Below, piece after piece: positions 1 through 8,197 of a DNA stretch of 64,000 nt; the first letter of the stretch is position 1; each line of letters opens with the position of its first letter. The stretch spans positions 310,001 through 374,000 of the forward strand of contig NZ_AP023362.1 of the NCBI RefSeq assembly GCF_018326285.1. The letters run 5' to 3'. The notes under the pieces were generated by a model that had not been told where the DNA came from, did no database searches, and saw only the letters and a program-made list of their open reading frames with translations. The position numbers and the translations under genes were made by a program. This DNA comes from Mycolicibacterium sp. TY81 (GTDB lineage Bacteria > Actinomycetota > Actinomycetes > Mycobacteriales > Mycobacteriaceae).

Positions 1-1130
1 GTTTCCGAAACGCGACCGCCGTCCCACAGTGGCAGCGGGTTGTTCTCCAGCGGACGCAGCAGCAGGAACAGCCCGGCGACCAGGGCCGCCATGATCGTCA
101 TCTGGTAGACGCTCAGCACCAGGAAATGCGGCTGGCCGGGGTAGCGGGGCAGACCCGCGAGATCGAAGGCCAGGTGCATGCCGAGCAGCGCGGGCATGTG
201 CCACAGATACAGCGTCATGGCGCCGGTGTTGCCGATCACCGCGAGGCGCCAGACCTGCGGCCGGGCAGCCCAACGACTGATGGCGGGTGCGGCCGCAATG
301 GCAAACGCGCACATCATGATTGCGTGACCGGCGAGCAATAGCGACGGCGGCGTCATGTTCTTGATGTGCTGGGTCTCGATGCCGACCAGGCTCAGCTCGT
401 ACGGCCCGACCCACACCAGAGCGATGTTGACCGCCAGCATGGCCAGCCCGACCCGCAACGCCGCCGCCGCACTCAGCAGCCCCCGCCGGTAAGCCGCACC
501 GAACATGCCGGGGATCAGCCACACCACGAAGTTCACGTAACCCAACGCTGACCAGGCGTGGTCGTTGATGCGGATGGCATCGACCAGCGCGACCAGGGCG
601 TAGGTACCGGCCACCGCAGCGATGAGCTGGCCACCCGTGGTGATCCGCACCAGCAGCGGCACCGCGGCCAGCACCAAGACGTAGGCGCCCAGGAACCACA
701 GCAGCTGGATGCTGATGCCGGCGATGGGTTCGTAGACGTGAATGGGCAGCAGCGGCTTCAGGACCAACAACGCCGCGGCCCAGAACGCCAGGTAGTAGAA
801 CACCGGCCGGTACAGCCGGGTGCAGCGCTTGAGAAGCCAACCACCCCAGCTCATTCCGCTGCGATACGACGTGGCCGACGCCGCGACGCCGGCGAAGAAG
901 AACAGCGGCATGATCTGGAAAATCCAGGTCAGCGCCTGGAACACCACCGACGTGGTGAGCAGGTTGCCCCAGCGGAAGACGTCGTTGTCGATGATGCTGG
1001 TCGCCATGACGGTGTGGCCGGCGACGACGCCGATCAACGAGACGATGCGGATGACGTCGATGGCGCGGTCACGGTCGGCCGGCGTGCGCTGCGCGATTTC
1101 GGCAGCAGAAGGAAAGACGCGGGTGGTCAT
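1..1130 (-). CDS. Acyltransferase 3 family membrane protein (3' end outside window)
   Basis: Translating the minus strand from the ATG at 1130 gives an uninterrupted protein of more than 376 residues that runs off the left edge. It opens with an Asp/Arg-rich segment (DRDRAIDVIR), then a hydrophobic helix containing GVVAGHTVMA, followed by about nine more hydrophobic helices. Family knowledge: the Asp/Arg start and a His in the first helix are typical of acyltransferase-3 proteins, which move acyl groups onto sugars or glycans at the inner membrane. A GAAGG Shine-Dalgarno sequence lies just upstream (1133-1137). The acceptor cannot be told from sequence. The plus-strand frames over this stretch have no recognisable content. 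Confidence 0.82.
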   Translation of the reverse strand, partial: MTTRVFPSAAEIAQRTPADRDRAIDVIRIVSLIGVVAGHTVMATSIIDNDVFRWGNLLTTSVVFQALTWIFQIMPLFFFAGVAASATSYRSGMSWGGWLLKRCTRLYRPVFYYLAFWAAALLVLKPLLPIHVYEPIAGISIQLLWFLGAYVLVLAAVPLLVRITTGGQLIAAVAGTYALVALVDAIRINDHAWSALGYVNFVVWLIPGMFGAAYRRGLLSAAAALRVGLAMLAVNIALVWVGPYELSLVGIETQHIKNMTPPSLLLAGHAIMMCAFAIAAAPAISRWAARPQVWRLAVIGNTGAMTLYLWHMPALLGMHLAFDLAGLPRYPGQPHFLVLSVYQMTIMAALVAGLFLLLRPLENNPLPLWDGGRVSE

Positions 1131-1175
1131 GCCTTCGACCGTATGGGCCCGACCCCTAGGTAGTGCTACTCAAAT

Positions 1176-2396
1176 TCACGCTGACCTGCGGCGTTCCTGC
1201 CGGAGGACGGCCGCCAGGCAGACGGCCGCCAACACCGCGATGATGACGGCGAAACTGACCCCGGCCTCCTGCAAGCCCCAGCGCTGGGCCGCGAAGCCGA
1301 GGCTGACGACCGGCAGCGAGATGGCCACGTAGGCCACGACGAAGTACGTCGAACTGACTTCGGCGCGACGCTCCGTCGCGGTGCCTTCGACGACGGCCGC
1401 GAGGCCGCGGCTGAAGCTGATGCCCTGCCCGATGCCGGCCACGACAGCGGCCGTCAGGAGCCCGGCCAGTGAGCAAAAGTGCAGTGCGGCAGCCAGAATC
1501 GTCATGCCCACGACCAGGATGGCGCAGCCCAGTGCGACGGCCCGCGGGGGATGGATGCGACGACCGGCCAACTGGGCGACGGCGGAGGCGACGAAGATCG
1601 ACGCCGCCACCGCGCCGCCGACGGCATGATTGTCGATCCCGATGACACTGGCGACGAACGACGGCGCCACCGCAGTGAACAGGCCCATCACCGCGAAACC
1701 GGCGAAGGCGGCGGTTGCCGCGAGGACGAACGTCGCCCGGACCTCGGCGGGGACCGACAGGCGCTGGAAGCCGATCCGGCCGGTGCGGCTCGACGTTTCC
1801 GGGACCAGCCACACCGCGGCGATGGCCAGCGTGGCCAGCACGATGTGCACGAGGAACGGCAGCTGCAACGGATGCGGTGCGTACTGCACCAGCAGACCGG
1901 CCACGACCGGCCCGGCGCCCAGCCCGCCGATGTTGGCGATGGTGGCGCCTGCGGCGGCCTGCTCGCGCCGGTCCTCCGGCACGGATTCGACGACAGCGGC
2001 CGTCGCGGTGCCGGTGAAGATGCCCGCAGACAACCCGGACAGCAGCCGGCCCACCAGCAGCAACGGCACGCTGTCGGCGTAGAGGAAGACGACGGCGCTC
2101 GCGATGGCGGCGACCGCGCCCGCGATCAGCACCGGCCGTCGGCCGACCGCGTCGGACCAGCGGCCGAACAGCAGCAGCGCGGCCAGCACGCCGATGGCGT
2201 AGGCCGAGAAGATGACCGTCGTCGTCAGGACCGCGAAGTGCAGGTTGTGGCCGTACAGCGCGTAGATCGGCGTCGGCAGCGTGGTGCCCAGCATGATGGC
2301 GGCGAAGGCGTAGGCGAGCAGCGGGAAGCCGAGGCGCGAGGTCACGGTTCGAGTCTGGAGCACGGGTAGGGCAACACGCGCGGGACCCGCTGGCAT
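1176..2396 (-). CDS. MFS transporter
   Basis: About 406 residues with 12 predicted hydrophobic segments. The MFS loop motif between helices 2 and 3 is visible as GRWSDAVGRRPVLIAG, and a second copy-like loop occurs mid-protein. It is therefore a proton-coupled drug or metabolite transporter of the inner membrane. The gene follows the XRE-cupin regulator on the same strand and is probably cotranscribed. The start is uncertain: ATG 2396 lies 5 nt after the regulator stop, while GTG 2423 would overlap the regulator by 22 nt and GTG near 2345 would begin right at helix 1. Context suggests it carries the substrate, or an inducer, of the divergent aldolase genes; that is inference. Confidence 0.85.
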   Translation of the reverse strand: MPAGPARVALPVLQTRTVTSRLGFPLLAYAFAAIMLGTTLPTPIYALYGHNLHFAVLTTTVIFSAYAIGVLAALLLFGRWSDAVGRRPVLIAGAVAAIASAVVFLYADSVPLLLVGRLLSGLSAGIFTGTATAAVVESVPEDRREQAAAGATIANIGGLGAGPVVAGLLVQYAPHPLQLPFLVHIVLATLAIAAVWLVPETSSRTGRIGFQRLSVPAEVRATFVLAATAAFAGFAVMGLFTAVAPSFVASVIGIDNHAVGGAVAASIFVASAVAQLAGRRIHPPRAVALGCAILVVGMTILAAALHFCSLAGLLTAAVVAGIGQGISFSRGLAAVVEGTATERRAEVSSTYFVVAYVAISLPVVSLGFAAQRWGLQEAGVSFAVIIAVLAAVCLAAVLRQERRRSA

Positions 2397-2401
2397 TCCT
2401 C

Positions 2402-2923
2402 TCAGCGGCGCGGTGCGGGACACGTCACGACGATCACTTCGGCGGTCTCGTCGCCGACCTGGCGGAGCTTGTGCTGCGTGGCGGCGTCGAAATAGGCGCA
2501 GTCGCCCGCGGACAGTTCGACGAGGCGGCCGTCGTAGTTGAGTTCGACGGTCCCGGCGTGGACGAACACGAACTCCTGACCGGGATGCGTCGGGTGCGCA
2601 TGGGCGGCGAACTGACGGCCCGGGCGGACGACGAACGGCGACATGGCCTTGCCGAGCATGCCCGCCGCGATCGCGTGATTGCGGGCGGCGCCGCGGTCGG
2701 CGGCGCGCTCGACGGCGAACGTGCTGACTTCCGGGTCATCGGAAAAGAGTTGCGCCACATCGACATCGAGGGTTCGTGAGATCTTCAGTGCGGCGGCGAT
2801 CGACGGCACGCTCTGGCCGCGCTCGACCTTGGACAGGTAGCTCTTGGTCAACCCGGTGCCGGCTGCCAGCTCTTCCAGCGTCATTCCGCGTTGCTGGCGC
2901 ACCGCACGCAACAAGCCACTCAC
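2402..2923 (-). CDS. XRE family transcriptional regulator with C-terminal cupin domain
   Basis: 173 residues. Residues about 5-60 form a helix-turn-helix of the XRE type (GMTLEELAAGTGLTKSYLSKVE). Residues about 95-165 form a small cupin barrel (HPGQEFVFVHAGTVELNYDG, then LSAGDCAYFDAATQHKL), which usually senses a small ligand. This two-domain layout matches the MerR-unrelated PuuR/HTH-cupin repressors that control neighbouring catabolic genes. The gene is divergent from a class II aldolase and shares with it a 99-bp intergenic region that holds a promoter with an embedded inverted repeat, so autoregulation and control of both directions is likely. The MFS gene lies immediately downstream. Confidence 0.9.
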   Translation of the reverse strand: MSGLLRAVRQQRGMTLEELAAGTGLTKSYLSKVERGQSVPSIAAALKISRTLDVDVAQLFSDDPEVSTFAVERAADRGAARNHAIAAGMLGKAMSPFVVRPGRQFAAHAHPTHPGQEFVFVHAGTVELNYDGRLVELSAGDCAYFDAATQHKLRQVGDETAEVIVVTCPAPRR

Positions 2924-2941
2924 GCCGCTCAGGATACCTCA

Positions 2942-2985
2942 TTGACTGCATGACACCTTGTGTCCTACAGTCTGCAATGTGTCAT
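2942..2985 (+). promoter_or_regulatory. Probable promoter with embedded inverted-repeat operator for the aldolase operon
   Basis: TTGACT (2942-2947) and TACAGT (2966-2971) are separated by 18 bp, a good -35/-10 pair facing the aldolase gene. The spacer contains the perfect inverted repeat GACACCTTGTGTC (2952-2964). ATGACAC (2950-2956) also pairs with GTGTCAT (2979-2985). A repressor bound here would block the promoter; the adjacent XRE-cupin protein is the natural candidate. Binding is inferred. Confidence 0.6.
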
Positions 2986-3022
2986 CGAATGCGATTACGC
3001 ACGAGGACGAGAGGAGTTCCGA

Positions 3023-3808
3023 ATGACCGACACCATGCATGACTCCAAGAGCGAACTGATGCAGCGCGCCGAGGAGGGCTTGAACCGCCATATCGCCGAA
3101 TCCGCCCTGACGGTCCGCGAGAAGCTGGCGCTGACCTGCCGGGCGCTGTTCGACGCCGGACATGATTCGGGCCTGGCCGGGCAGATCACCGCCCGCGCCG
3201 AGGAGCCGGGCACCTACTACACGCAGCGGCTCGGCCTGGGCTTCGACGAGATCACCGCGGGCAACCTGCTGCTCGTCGACGAGGACCTCAACGTCCTCGA
3301 CGGTGGCGGAATGGCCAACCCCGCCAACCGTTTTCACTCGTGGATCTACCGCGCCCGGCCGGACGTGAACTGCATCGTGCACACGCACCCCTTCCACGTC
3401 GCGGCGCTGTCGATGCTCGAAGTGCCCCTGACGGTGTCACAGATGGACATCGCACCGCTGTACGACGACTGCGCTTTCCTGAAGGACTGGCCGGGCGTGC
3501 CGGTGGGCAACGAAGAAGGCGAGATCATCTCCGGCGCGCTGGGGGACAAGAAGGCGATCCTGCTGGCGCACCACGGTCAGGTGGTGGCCGGCGCCAGCGT
3601 CGAGGAAGCCTGCTCGCTGGCCATGCTCATCGAACGCGGGGCGAAGCTCCAGCTGGCCGCCATGGCTGCCGGCACCATCGCGCCGCTGCCCGACCGGCTG
3701 GCCCGCGAGGCCCACGACTGGACGCTGACGCCCAAACGCAGCGTCGCCAACTTCGCCTACTACGCGCGCCGTGCCCTGGTGCGCCACCCCGACGCCCTCG
3801 ACCACTGA
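3023..3808 (+). CDS. Class II aldolase/adducin family protein
   Basis: 261 residues. The fold is recognisable from the N-terminal helix followed by SGLAGQITARAEEPGTYYTQ, the zinc-site region HTHPFHVAALSM and the later LAHHGQVVAGASVEEA with a third His. Family members are zinc-dependent aldolases, epimerases or decarboxylases acting on sugar phosphates or related hydroxy acids in the cytoplasm. The ATG at 3023 is chosen because a GAGAGGAG ribosome site (3009-3016) precedes it; an upstream in-frame ATG at 2960 lies inside the putative operator. It is followed 23 nt later by a DapA-like lyase, suggesting a two-enzyme catabolic operon. The exact substrate is unknown. Confidence 0.88.
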   Translation: MTDTMHDSKSELMQRAEEGLNRHIAESALTVREKLALTCRALFDAGHDSGLAGQITARAEEPGTYYTQRLGLGFDEITAGNLLLVDEDLNVLDGGGMANPANRFHSWIYRARPDVNCIVHTHPFHVAALSMLEVPLTVSQMDIAPLYDDCAFLKDWPGVPVGNEEGEIISGALGDKKAILLAHHGQVVAGASVEEACSLAMLIERGAKLQLAAMAAGTIAPLPDRLAREAHDWTLTPKRSVANFAYYARRALVRHPDALDH

Positions 3809-3831
3809 CCGACAGTAGAAAGCAGACACCC

Positions 3832-4719
3832 ATGACTGAGTCACCCAGGATCCACGGCATCATCGCCTACCCGATCACCCCGTTCACCGCTGACGGCGAC
3901 AACGTCGACACCGAGACGCTGGCCGCCGTCGTCGAGCAACTGGTCAGCACCGGCGCCCACGCGATCGCGCCGCTGGGCAGCACCGGCGAATCGGCGTACC
4001 TCACCGAGGCCGAGTTCGACGCCGTCGTCGACACCACCGTGGCTACCGTCGGCGGCCGCGTCCCCGTCATCGTCGGAGCCTCGGATCTGACCACTGCCAA
4101 CACCATTCGGCGCGCACGGTACGCACAGCAGGCCGGCGCCGACGCGGTGATGGTGCTGCCGATCTCATACTGGAAGCTGGACGAGCGGGAGATTTTCCAG
4201 CACTACGCCAGCATCTCGGCCGCCGTCGAGCTGCCGATCATGGTCTACAACAACCCCGCCACGAGCGGCATCGACATGGCGCCCGAACTGCTGGTGCGGA
4301 TGTTCGACGACATCGACAACGTCCGCATGGTCAAGGAATCCACCGGTGACCTCACCCGGATGCTGCGCATCAAGGAGCTCTCCGGCGGCAAGCTGCCGTT
4401 CTACAACGGCAGCAACCCGCTGGTGCTCGACGCGCTGCTCGCCGGCGCATCCGGATGGTGCACGGCCGCACCGAATCTGCGCCCGCAGCCGTGCGTCGAG
4501 CTGTACGACGCGGTCCGCAGCGGTGATCGCGCACGGGCACAGGAGATCTACGACGACCTCGCGCCGCTGCTGCGCTTCATCGTCACCGGGGGCCTGCCGA
4601 CGACCGTCAAGGCCGGCCTTGACCTGCTGGGGCGCAATGCCGGTGACCCGCGCCCGCCGCTGTTGCCACTCGACGAGGACGGCCGCGCCGAACTCAAAGG
4701 GCTGCTGGCCAGCGCGTGA
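3832..4719 (+). CDS. DapA/NAL family lyase (dihydrodipicolinate synthase-like)
   Basis: 295 residues with the hallmarks of the (beta/alpha)8 class I aldolase family: GIIAYPITPF at the start, the GSTGESAYLTEAEF motif, the YNNPATSGIDM tyrosine region and a Schiff-base lysine in NVRMVKESTGD. These enzymes cleave or form C-C bonds with pyruvate or a related keto acid. The gene sits in an operon with a class II aldolase next to a regulator and transporter rather than with lysine genes, so a catabolic role (keto-acid or sugar-acid breakdown) is more likely than lysine synthesis. That reading is contextual. An AGAAAG sequence at 3817-3822 may serve as a weak ribosome site. Confidence 0.88.
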   Translation: MTESPRIHGIIAYPITPFTADGDNVDTETLAAVVEQLVSTGAHAIAPLGSTGESAYLTEAEFDAVVDTTVATVGGRVPVIVGASDLTTANTIRRARYAQQAGADAVMVLPISYWKLDEREIFQHYASISAAVELPIMVYNNPATSGIDMAPELLVRMFDDIDNVRMVKESTGDLTRMLRIKELSGGKLPFYNGSNPLVLDALLAGASGWCTAAPNLRPQPCVELYDAVRSGDRARAQEIYDDLAPLLRFIVTGGLPTTVKAGLDLLGRNAGDPRPPLLPLDEDGRAELKGLLASA

Positions 4720-4725
4720 GTGCGC

Positions 4726-5022
4726 CTACTGAACCGGGCAGGCGTACTTGCGGGCCACGTCCATCACGCGCTGCTGCGCGCCGGGGCCGATGACGCCCTG
4801 TGCGGCCAGCTCCAGATTGATGTAGCCGGGGATACCGCCGATGCACGCCTGGTGCGCCACGCGCCAGGCGGTGTCGGGGTTCAGGTTGTAGCCGTTGCGC
4901 TCCAGGCCCTGCAGGTACTGGTCGAACTCCGGCGTGCCCTGGTCCGGGATGGCGCTGGCCGCGCCGGCCAGCGCCACTGCGGCAGCCATCGCCGCGAAAA
5001 ATGCCGCGACTGTATGTCTCAT
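4726..5022 (-). CDS. DUF732 family secreted protein
   Basis: 98 residues. An N-terminal signal peptide (MRHTVAAFF, then an Ala-rich core ending at ASA about residue 24) precedes a mature part with DQGTPEFDQYLQGLERNGY and two cysteines (HQACIGG, KYACPVQ) that could form a disulfide. This is the layout of the mycobacterial DUF732 family, small exported proteins of unknown function. It is convergent with the DapA-like gene, the stops being 6 nt apart. Confidence 0.83.
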   Translation of the reverse strand: MRHTVAAFFAAMAAAVALAGAASAIPDQGTPEFDQYLQGLERNGYNLNPDTAWRVAHQACIGGIPGYINLELAAQGVIGPGAQQRVMDVARKYACPVQ

Positions 5023-5142
5023 GTCCGTCCCCCTACAGGCATGTCCACCGGTTATCGGCTTACACGTTCGCACACAGCTCGGACACAGGAACTCTGAACC
5101 GTCGTAATCGGGGTGCGGCGATCGGGGTCCTAGACTGGCGTG

Positions 5143-5721
5143 ATGTCGAAGCTGCAGCTGGTTCAGGAGCCGTCCGCCGACGCACTGCTCGAGTCCAACC
5201 CGTGCGCGCTGCTGGTCGGAATGCTTCTCGATCAACAGATTCCGATGGAAGTGGCGTTCGCCGGCCCGAAGAAACTCGAGGACCGGATGGGTGGCCTGGA
5301 TGCCCGCCAGATCGCCGACTACAACCCGGACAAGTTCGCCGAGCTGTTCGCGCAAACCCCTGCGGTGCACCGCTTTCCGGGCTCCATGGCCAAGCGTGTG
5401 CAGGCGCTGTCCCAGGTGATCGTCGACGAGTACGACGGCAACGCCGCCGCGCTGTGGACCACCGGCGATCCCGACGGCAAAGAGGTGCTGCGACGGATCA
5501 AGGCGCTGCCCGGATTCGGGGAGCAGAAGGCCAAGATCTTCCTGGCGCTGCTCGGCAAGCAGTACGGCGTCACGCCGGAGGGCTGGCGCGCCGCGGCCGG
5601 TGATTACGGCAAGCAGGGCACGCACATGTCCGTCGCCGACGTCGTCGACAAGGGCTCACTTGACCAGGTGCGCGCCTACAAGAAGCAGATGAAGGCAGCG
5701 GCCAAGGCCGCCAAGGCCTGA
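5143..5721 (+). CDS. HhH-GPD family base-excision repair-like protein
   Basis: 192 residues resembling the uncharacterised actinobacterial HhH-GPD family (M. tuberculosis Rv1156 position). A helix-hairpin-helix is visible in the segment ALPGFGEQKAKIFLALLG (about residues 125-142), followed by a Lys/Ala-rich tail (QMKAAAKAAKA). Members may be DNA glycosylases, but the catalytic residues are not obvious and no activity is known to me. The box TAGACT (5131-5136) lies 6 nt before the ATG at 5143 and no Shine-Dalgarno is present, so the mRNA is probably leaderless; GTG 5140 is one codon upstream in frame. Confidence 0.85.
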   Translation: MSKLQLVQEPSADALLESNPCALLVGMLLDQQIPMEVAFAGPKKLEDRMGGLDARQIADYNPDKFAELFAQTPAVHRFPGSMAKRVQALSQVIVDEYDGNAAALWTTGDPDGKEVLRRIKALPGFGEQKAKIFLALLGKQYGVTPEGWRAAAGDYGKQGTHMSVADVVDKGSLDQVRAYKKQMKAAAKAAKA

Positions 5722-5786
5722 CCGTTGACTCCGCGGCCACGGCGACTTCTGCCGAGTGACTGACGCCGTAGCCGCAGGATCAACGG
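5722..5786. repeat. Hairpin repeat copy A, probable convergent terminator
   Basis: Nested inverted repeats fill the gap between two convergent genes: CCGTTGA (5722-5728) with TCAACGG (5780-5786), GCGGC (5733-5737) with GCCGC (5771-5775), and CGGCG (5742-5746) with CGCCG (5764-5768). A diverged second copy with the same pairing pattern lies at 22348-22412; an ungapped alignment by eye gives 41 identical positions of 65. Confidence 0.6.
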
Positions 5787-5790
5787 GAGA

Positions 5791-6453
5791 TCAGAGCGGC
5801 GGACCGTCGAACCGCTCCCGGGTGGTGAACTCCGACACCGGACGCCGGGTCAGCTTCGTCACCTGCTTGACCGGCTTGCCCAGCGGCAGCATGCAGGCCA
5901 CGGCGTAGTTGTCGGGGATGCCGAGCAACTCGCGCACCTTGGGCTCCTGCGCCACCACCATGGTCGTCAGCACGCCGCCGTAGCCCTCGTTGCGCGCGGC
6001 GAGCAGGATGCCCCAGACGAACGGGTAGATCGACGCGCCGCTGATCACGCCGATGCGATCCAGATGCTGATCGAATGCCGCTGCCACGCCGAGGTCCAGG
6101 CACACCACCAGGACCACCTCGGCACCCAGCAGCGTCCCGGTGACCATGCCGTCGGGGACCGGTGTCGCCTCGACGACCGCGGGGTCAACCCCGCAGGGCT
6201 GCAAGGGGTTCCACGGGCCTTCGCCTGCGGCGATCTGCGCGATGTACTGCCTGGCCCCGGGCTTGGACAGTTCGCCCAGCTGCTTGCGGGTCTCGACGTC
6301 ACGCACCGCGATCACCCGCGCGCCCTGCCGGTTGCCGCCGCTGGGGGCGAAGCGCGCATTGTCGAGGATGCGCTCGAGCACCTCGTCGGGCAGCGGCTCG
6401 CCGGTGAACTTGCGGACGGCCCCGGTCGTGCGCATGACGTCGTAAATCTCCAT
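5791..6453 (-). CDS. Nitroreductase family protein
   Basis: 220 residues. The FMN-binding start is visible as IYDVMRTTGAVRKFTGEPLPDEVLERILDNARFAPSGGN split over residues 3-41 (Arg and Ser contacts typical of the family), and the conserved late segment GYGGVLTTM precedes the C-terminal PLGKP. Family members use FMN and NAD(P)H to reduce nitro groups, quinones or enones. The start is set at ATG 6453; two in-frame ATGs at 6462 and 6465 would add four residues. The upstream region is shared with the divergent DUF1059 gene. The physiological substrate is unknown. Confidence 0.88.
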   Translation of the reverse strand: MEIYDVMRTTGAVRKFTGEPLPDEVLERILDNARFAPSGGNRQGARVIAVRDVETRKQLGELSKPGARQYIAQIAAGEGPWNPLQPCGVDPAVVEATPVPDGMVTGTLLGAEVVLVVCLDLGVAAAFDQHLDRIGVISGASIYPFVWGILLAARNEGYGGVLTTMVVAQEPKVRELLGIPDNYAVACMLPLGKPVKQVTKLTRRPVSEFTTRERFDGPPL

Positions 6454-6486
6454 ACCGACCATCATGCGTATGGGAAGGTGATGTGT

Positions 6487-6636
6487 ATGGCTAAGACACA
6501 CTTGAATTGCCCCTGCGGCGAGGCGATTTCCGGCAGTGACGAGGACGATCTGGTCGAGAAGGCGCAGGCACACCTCGCCGAGCAGCACCCCGGCCGCGAA
6601 TACGACCGGGAAATGATCCTCTTCATGGCCTACTGA
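6487..6636 (+). CDS. DUF1059 small putative metal-binding protein
   Basis: 49 residues with the family pattern: CPCGEAISGSDEDDLVEKAQ in the N-terminal half and HLAEQHP further on. Cys10, Cys12 and His residues are candidate metal ligands; DUF1059 proteins are annotated as predicted small metal-binding proteins but have no proven role. The start ATG 6487 is preferred over ATG 6481 because GGGAAGG (6472-6478) then sits at the right distance. It is divergent from the nitroreductase gene. Confidence 0.8.
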   Translation: MAKTHLNCPCGEAISGSDEDDLVEKAQAHLAEQHPGREYDREMILFMAY

Positions 6637-6648
6637 GCCAGTAGATAA

Positions 6649-6685
6649 GCGAGCGTGGCTGCCGTTGGGGGGTAGCCACGCTCGC
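6649..6685 (+). terminator. Hairpin terminator after DUF1059 gene
   Basis: GCGAGCGTGGCT (6649-6660) pairs perfectly with AGCCACGCTCGC (6674-6685) around a 13-nt loop. There is no U-tract, which is common for mycobacterial terminators. Confidence 0.65.
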
Positions 6686-6750
6686 TGCTGTCCACGGTCC
6701 AGCAGGTCGTAGCTGGTTTGGCGGCCTGGCCGAAAGGCAATGCCTCGGGT

Positions 6751-8175
6751 ATGTACGAGGTACTGGAACGTGAAGGCAAATGGGACGTCGACGCCGAATT
6801 TCAGCTGCCCGATCTTCACGGCATCATCGCCGACGCCGACGTTGTGCACGACACCGTCGACCTGACCAGCGACTACTACGACACCGCTGACGGGGATCTG
6901 CTGGCGCACCGCGTGCAGCTCCGCCGTCGCGCCGGCGACGCCGACACGGGATGGCAGCTCAAGGTCCCGGCGGGCGATGGACGCGTCGAAATGCACTGGC
7001 CGTCCACCGAGACATTGCCCGACGCCGCGGCCGGACTGCTCAGCGGCATGAGTCTCGGCAAGCCACTGGCGAGCGTCGCAACCATCCACACGGTCCGGGA
7101 TCGATACCGGCTCGCCGAACCGCGATCCGGCGAACTCTATGCCGAGATCGCCGATGACTCGGTGCGCGCGTGGGCGGACGAGCGGCTGCTGGCCTGGCGT
7201 GAGGTCGAGGTCGAACTCGGGACCCACGCCCCGTCGATTCCGAAGCGCCTCGTCAGGCGGCTGAAGAAAGCCGGTGCCCGGCCGTCACGCTTTCCGTCGA
7301 AGCTCGCTCATGTGGTGCCGCCGGTCCAGTCGGTTGAGTCGACCTCGCCGGCGGCGCGCGCAGTACTGCGGTATGTCAACGCCCAGATCGACCAGATCGT
7401 GTTGGGCGACATCGAGTTACGGCGTGGCCGTGACCCCATCCACGACACGCGGGTGGCGATCCGCCGGCTGCGGAGCACCCTGCGGGTGTTCGGCAAGATG
7501 CTCGACCGGTCGGCGACCGACCAGCTCGATGACGATCTGCGCTGGTTCGCGGGGCTGCTCGGCGAGGTCCGCGATTGTCAGGTGCAGCAGCGCCGATTCA
7601 CTGAAGCGCTCGATGAGTTGCCGGAGACGCTGATCCTCGGGCCGGTGCGGGCCCGGGTGCGCAACGAGCTCCAGGCGGTCGAGCTGCCGGCGCGCAAGCG
7701 CATCACCGAGGCCATGGACTCGCCGCGTTACCTGGCGATCTTGGCGGTGCTGCGCTCCTGGCGCACGGCGCCACCCGTCGATCCGGAGACCAGCACCGCC
7801 AAACTCGTCAAGCGCGCGCGGAAGGCGCAGCGGAAAGCGGACCGTCGGCTGGTCGCGGCGCTCGACGTCGACGACAGTGACGCCGCGCTGCTGCACCGCG
7901 CCCGGAAGGCGGCCAAACGCGCCCGATACGCGGCGGAGCTGTGCCAGGACATCGGCGGCGCCAAGCAGACGAAGCGAACGGTCAAGCATTACAAGCGGTT
8001 TCAGTCGAAACTGGGTGATCACCAGGACACCGTGGTCGCCGCTGATCTGTTGCGCCGCATGGCGCTGGCGAGCGGTACGACGGCCGGCGAGAACGGTTTC
8101 ACGTTCGGCCTGCTGTGGGCCCGCGAACAGCGCATCGCCGACGACTGCCGACAGCAGGCGCGCGAGATGTTGTGA
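6751..8175 (+). CDS. CYTH and CHAD domain-containing protein
   Basis: 474 residues. Residues about 1-200 are a CYTH triphosphate-tunnel domain (DAEFQLPDL, LRRRAGDADTGWQLKVPAGDGR, EVEVELG), which binds polyphosphate-type ligands with metal ions. Residues about 215-474 are a CHAD domain rich in His and Arg/Lys (DPIHDTRVAIRRLRSTLRVF, LHRARKAAKRARYAAE, LGDHQD), a helical domain known to bind polyphosphate. The pairing suggests a polyphosphate-associated hydrolase or granule protein. The first CYTH Glu motif appears as DAEF instead of ExExK, so catalysis is uncertain. No clear ribosome site is seen; ATG 6751 is chosen, with an in-frame upstream start at 6718 possible. Confidence 0.88.
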   Translation: MYEVLEREGKWDVDAEFQLPDLHGIIADADVVHDTVDLTSDYYDTADGDLLAHRVQLRRRAGDADTGWQLKVPAGDGRVEMHWPSTETLPDAAAGLLSGMSLGKPLASVATIHTVRDRYRLAEPRSGELYAEIADDSVRAWADERLLAWREVEVELGTHAPSIPKRLVRRLKKAGARPSRFPSKLAHVVPPVQSVESTSPAARAVLRYVNAQIDQIVLGDIELRRGRDPIHDTRVAIRRLRSTLRVFGKMLDRSATDQLDDDLRWFAGLLGEVRDCQVQQRRFTEALDELPETLILGPVRARVRNELQAVELPARKRITEAMDSPRYLAILAVLRSWRTAPPVDPETSTAKLVKRARKAQRKADRRLVAALDVDDSDAALLHRARKAAKRARYAAELCQDIGGAKQTKRTVKHYKRFQSKLGDHQDTVVAADLLRRMALASGTTAGENGFTFGLLWAREQRIADDCRQQAREML

Positions 8176-8197
8176 TGCGACCGGCATACTGACGGGC

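Noticed and set aside
558..1163. Plus-strand 201-codon open frame at the left edge
   Set aside because: Lies opposite a clear multi-helix acyltransferase and is rich in Arg, Gln and Asp without family features.
3832..4719. Assignment as the lysine-pathway dapA
   Set aside because: Its operon partners are a class II aldolase, a cupin regulator and an MFS transporter, so a catabolic relative is more likely.
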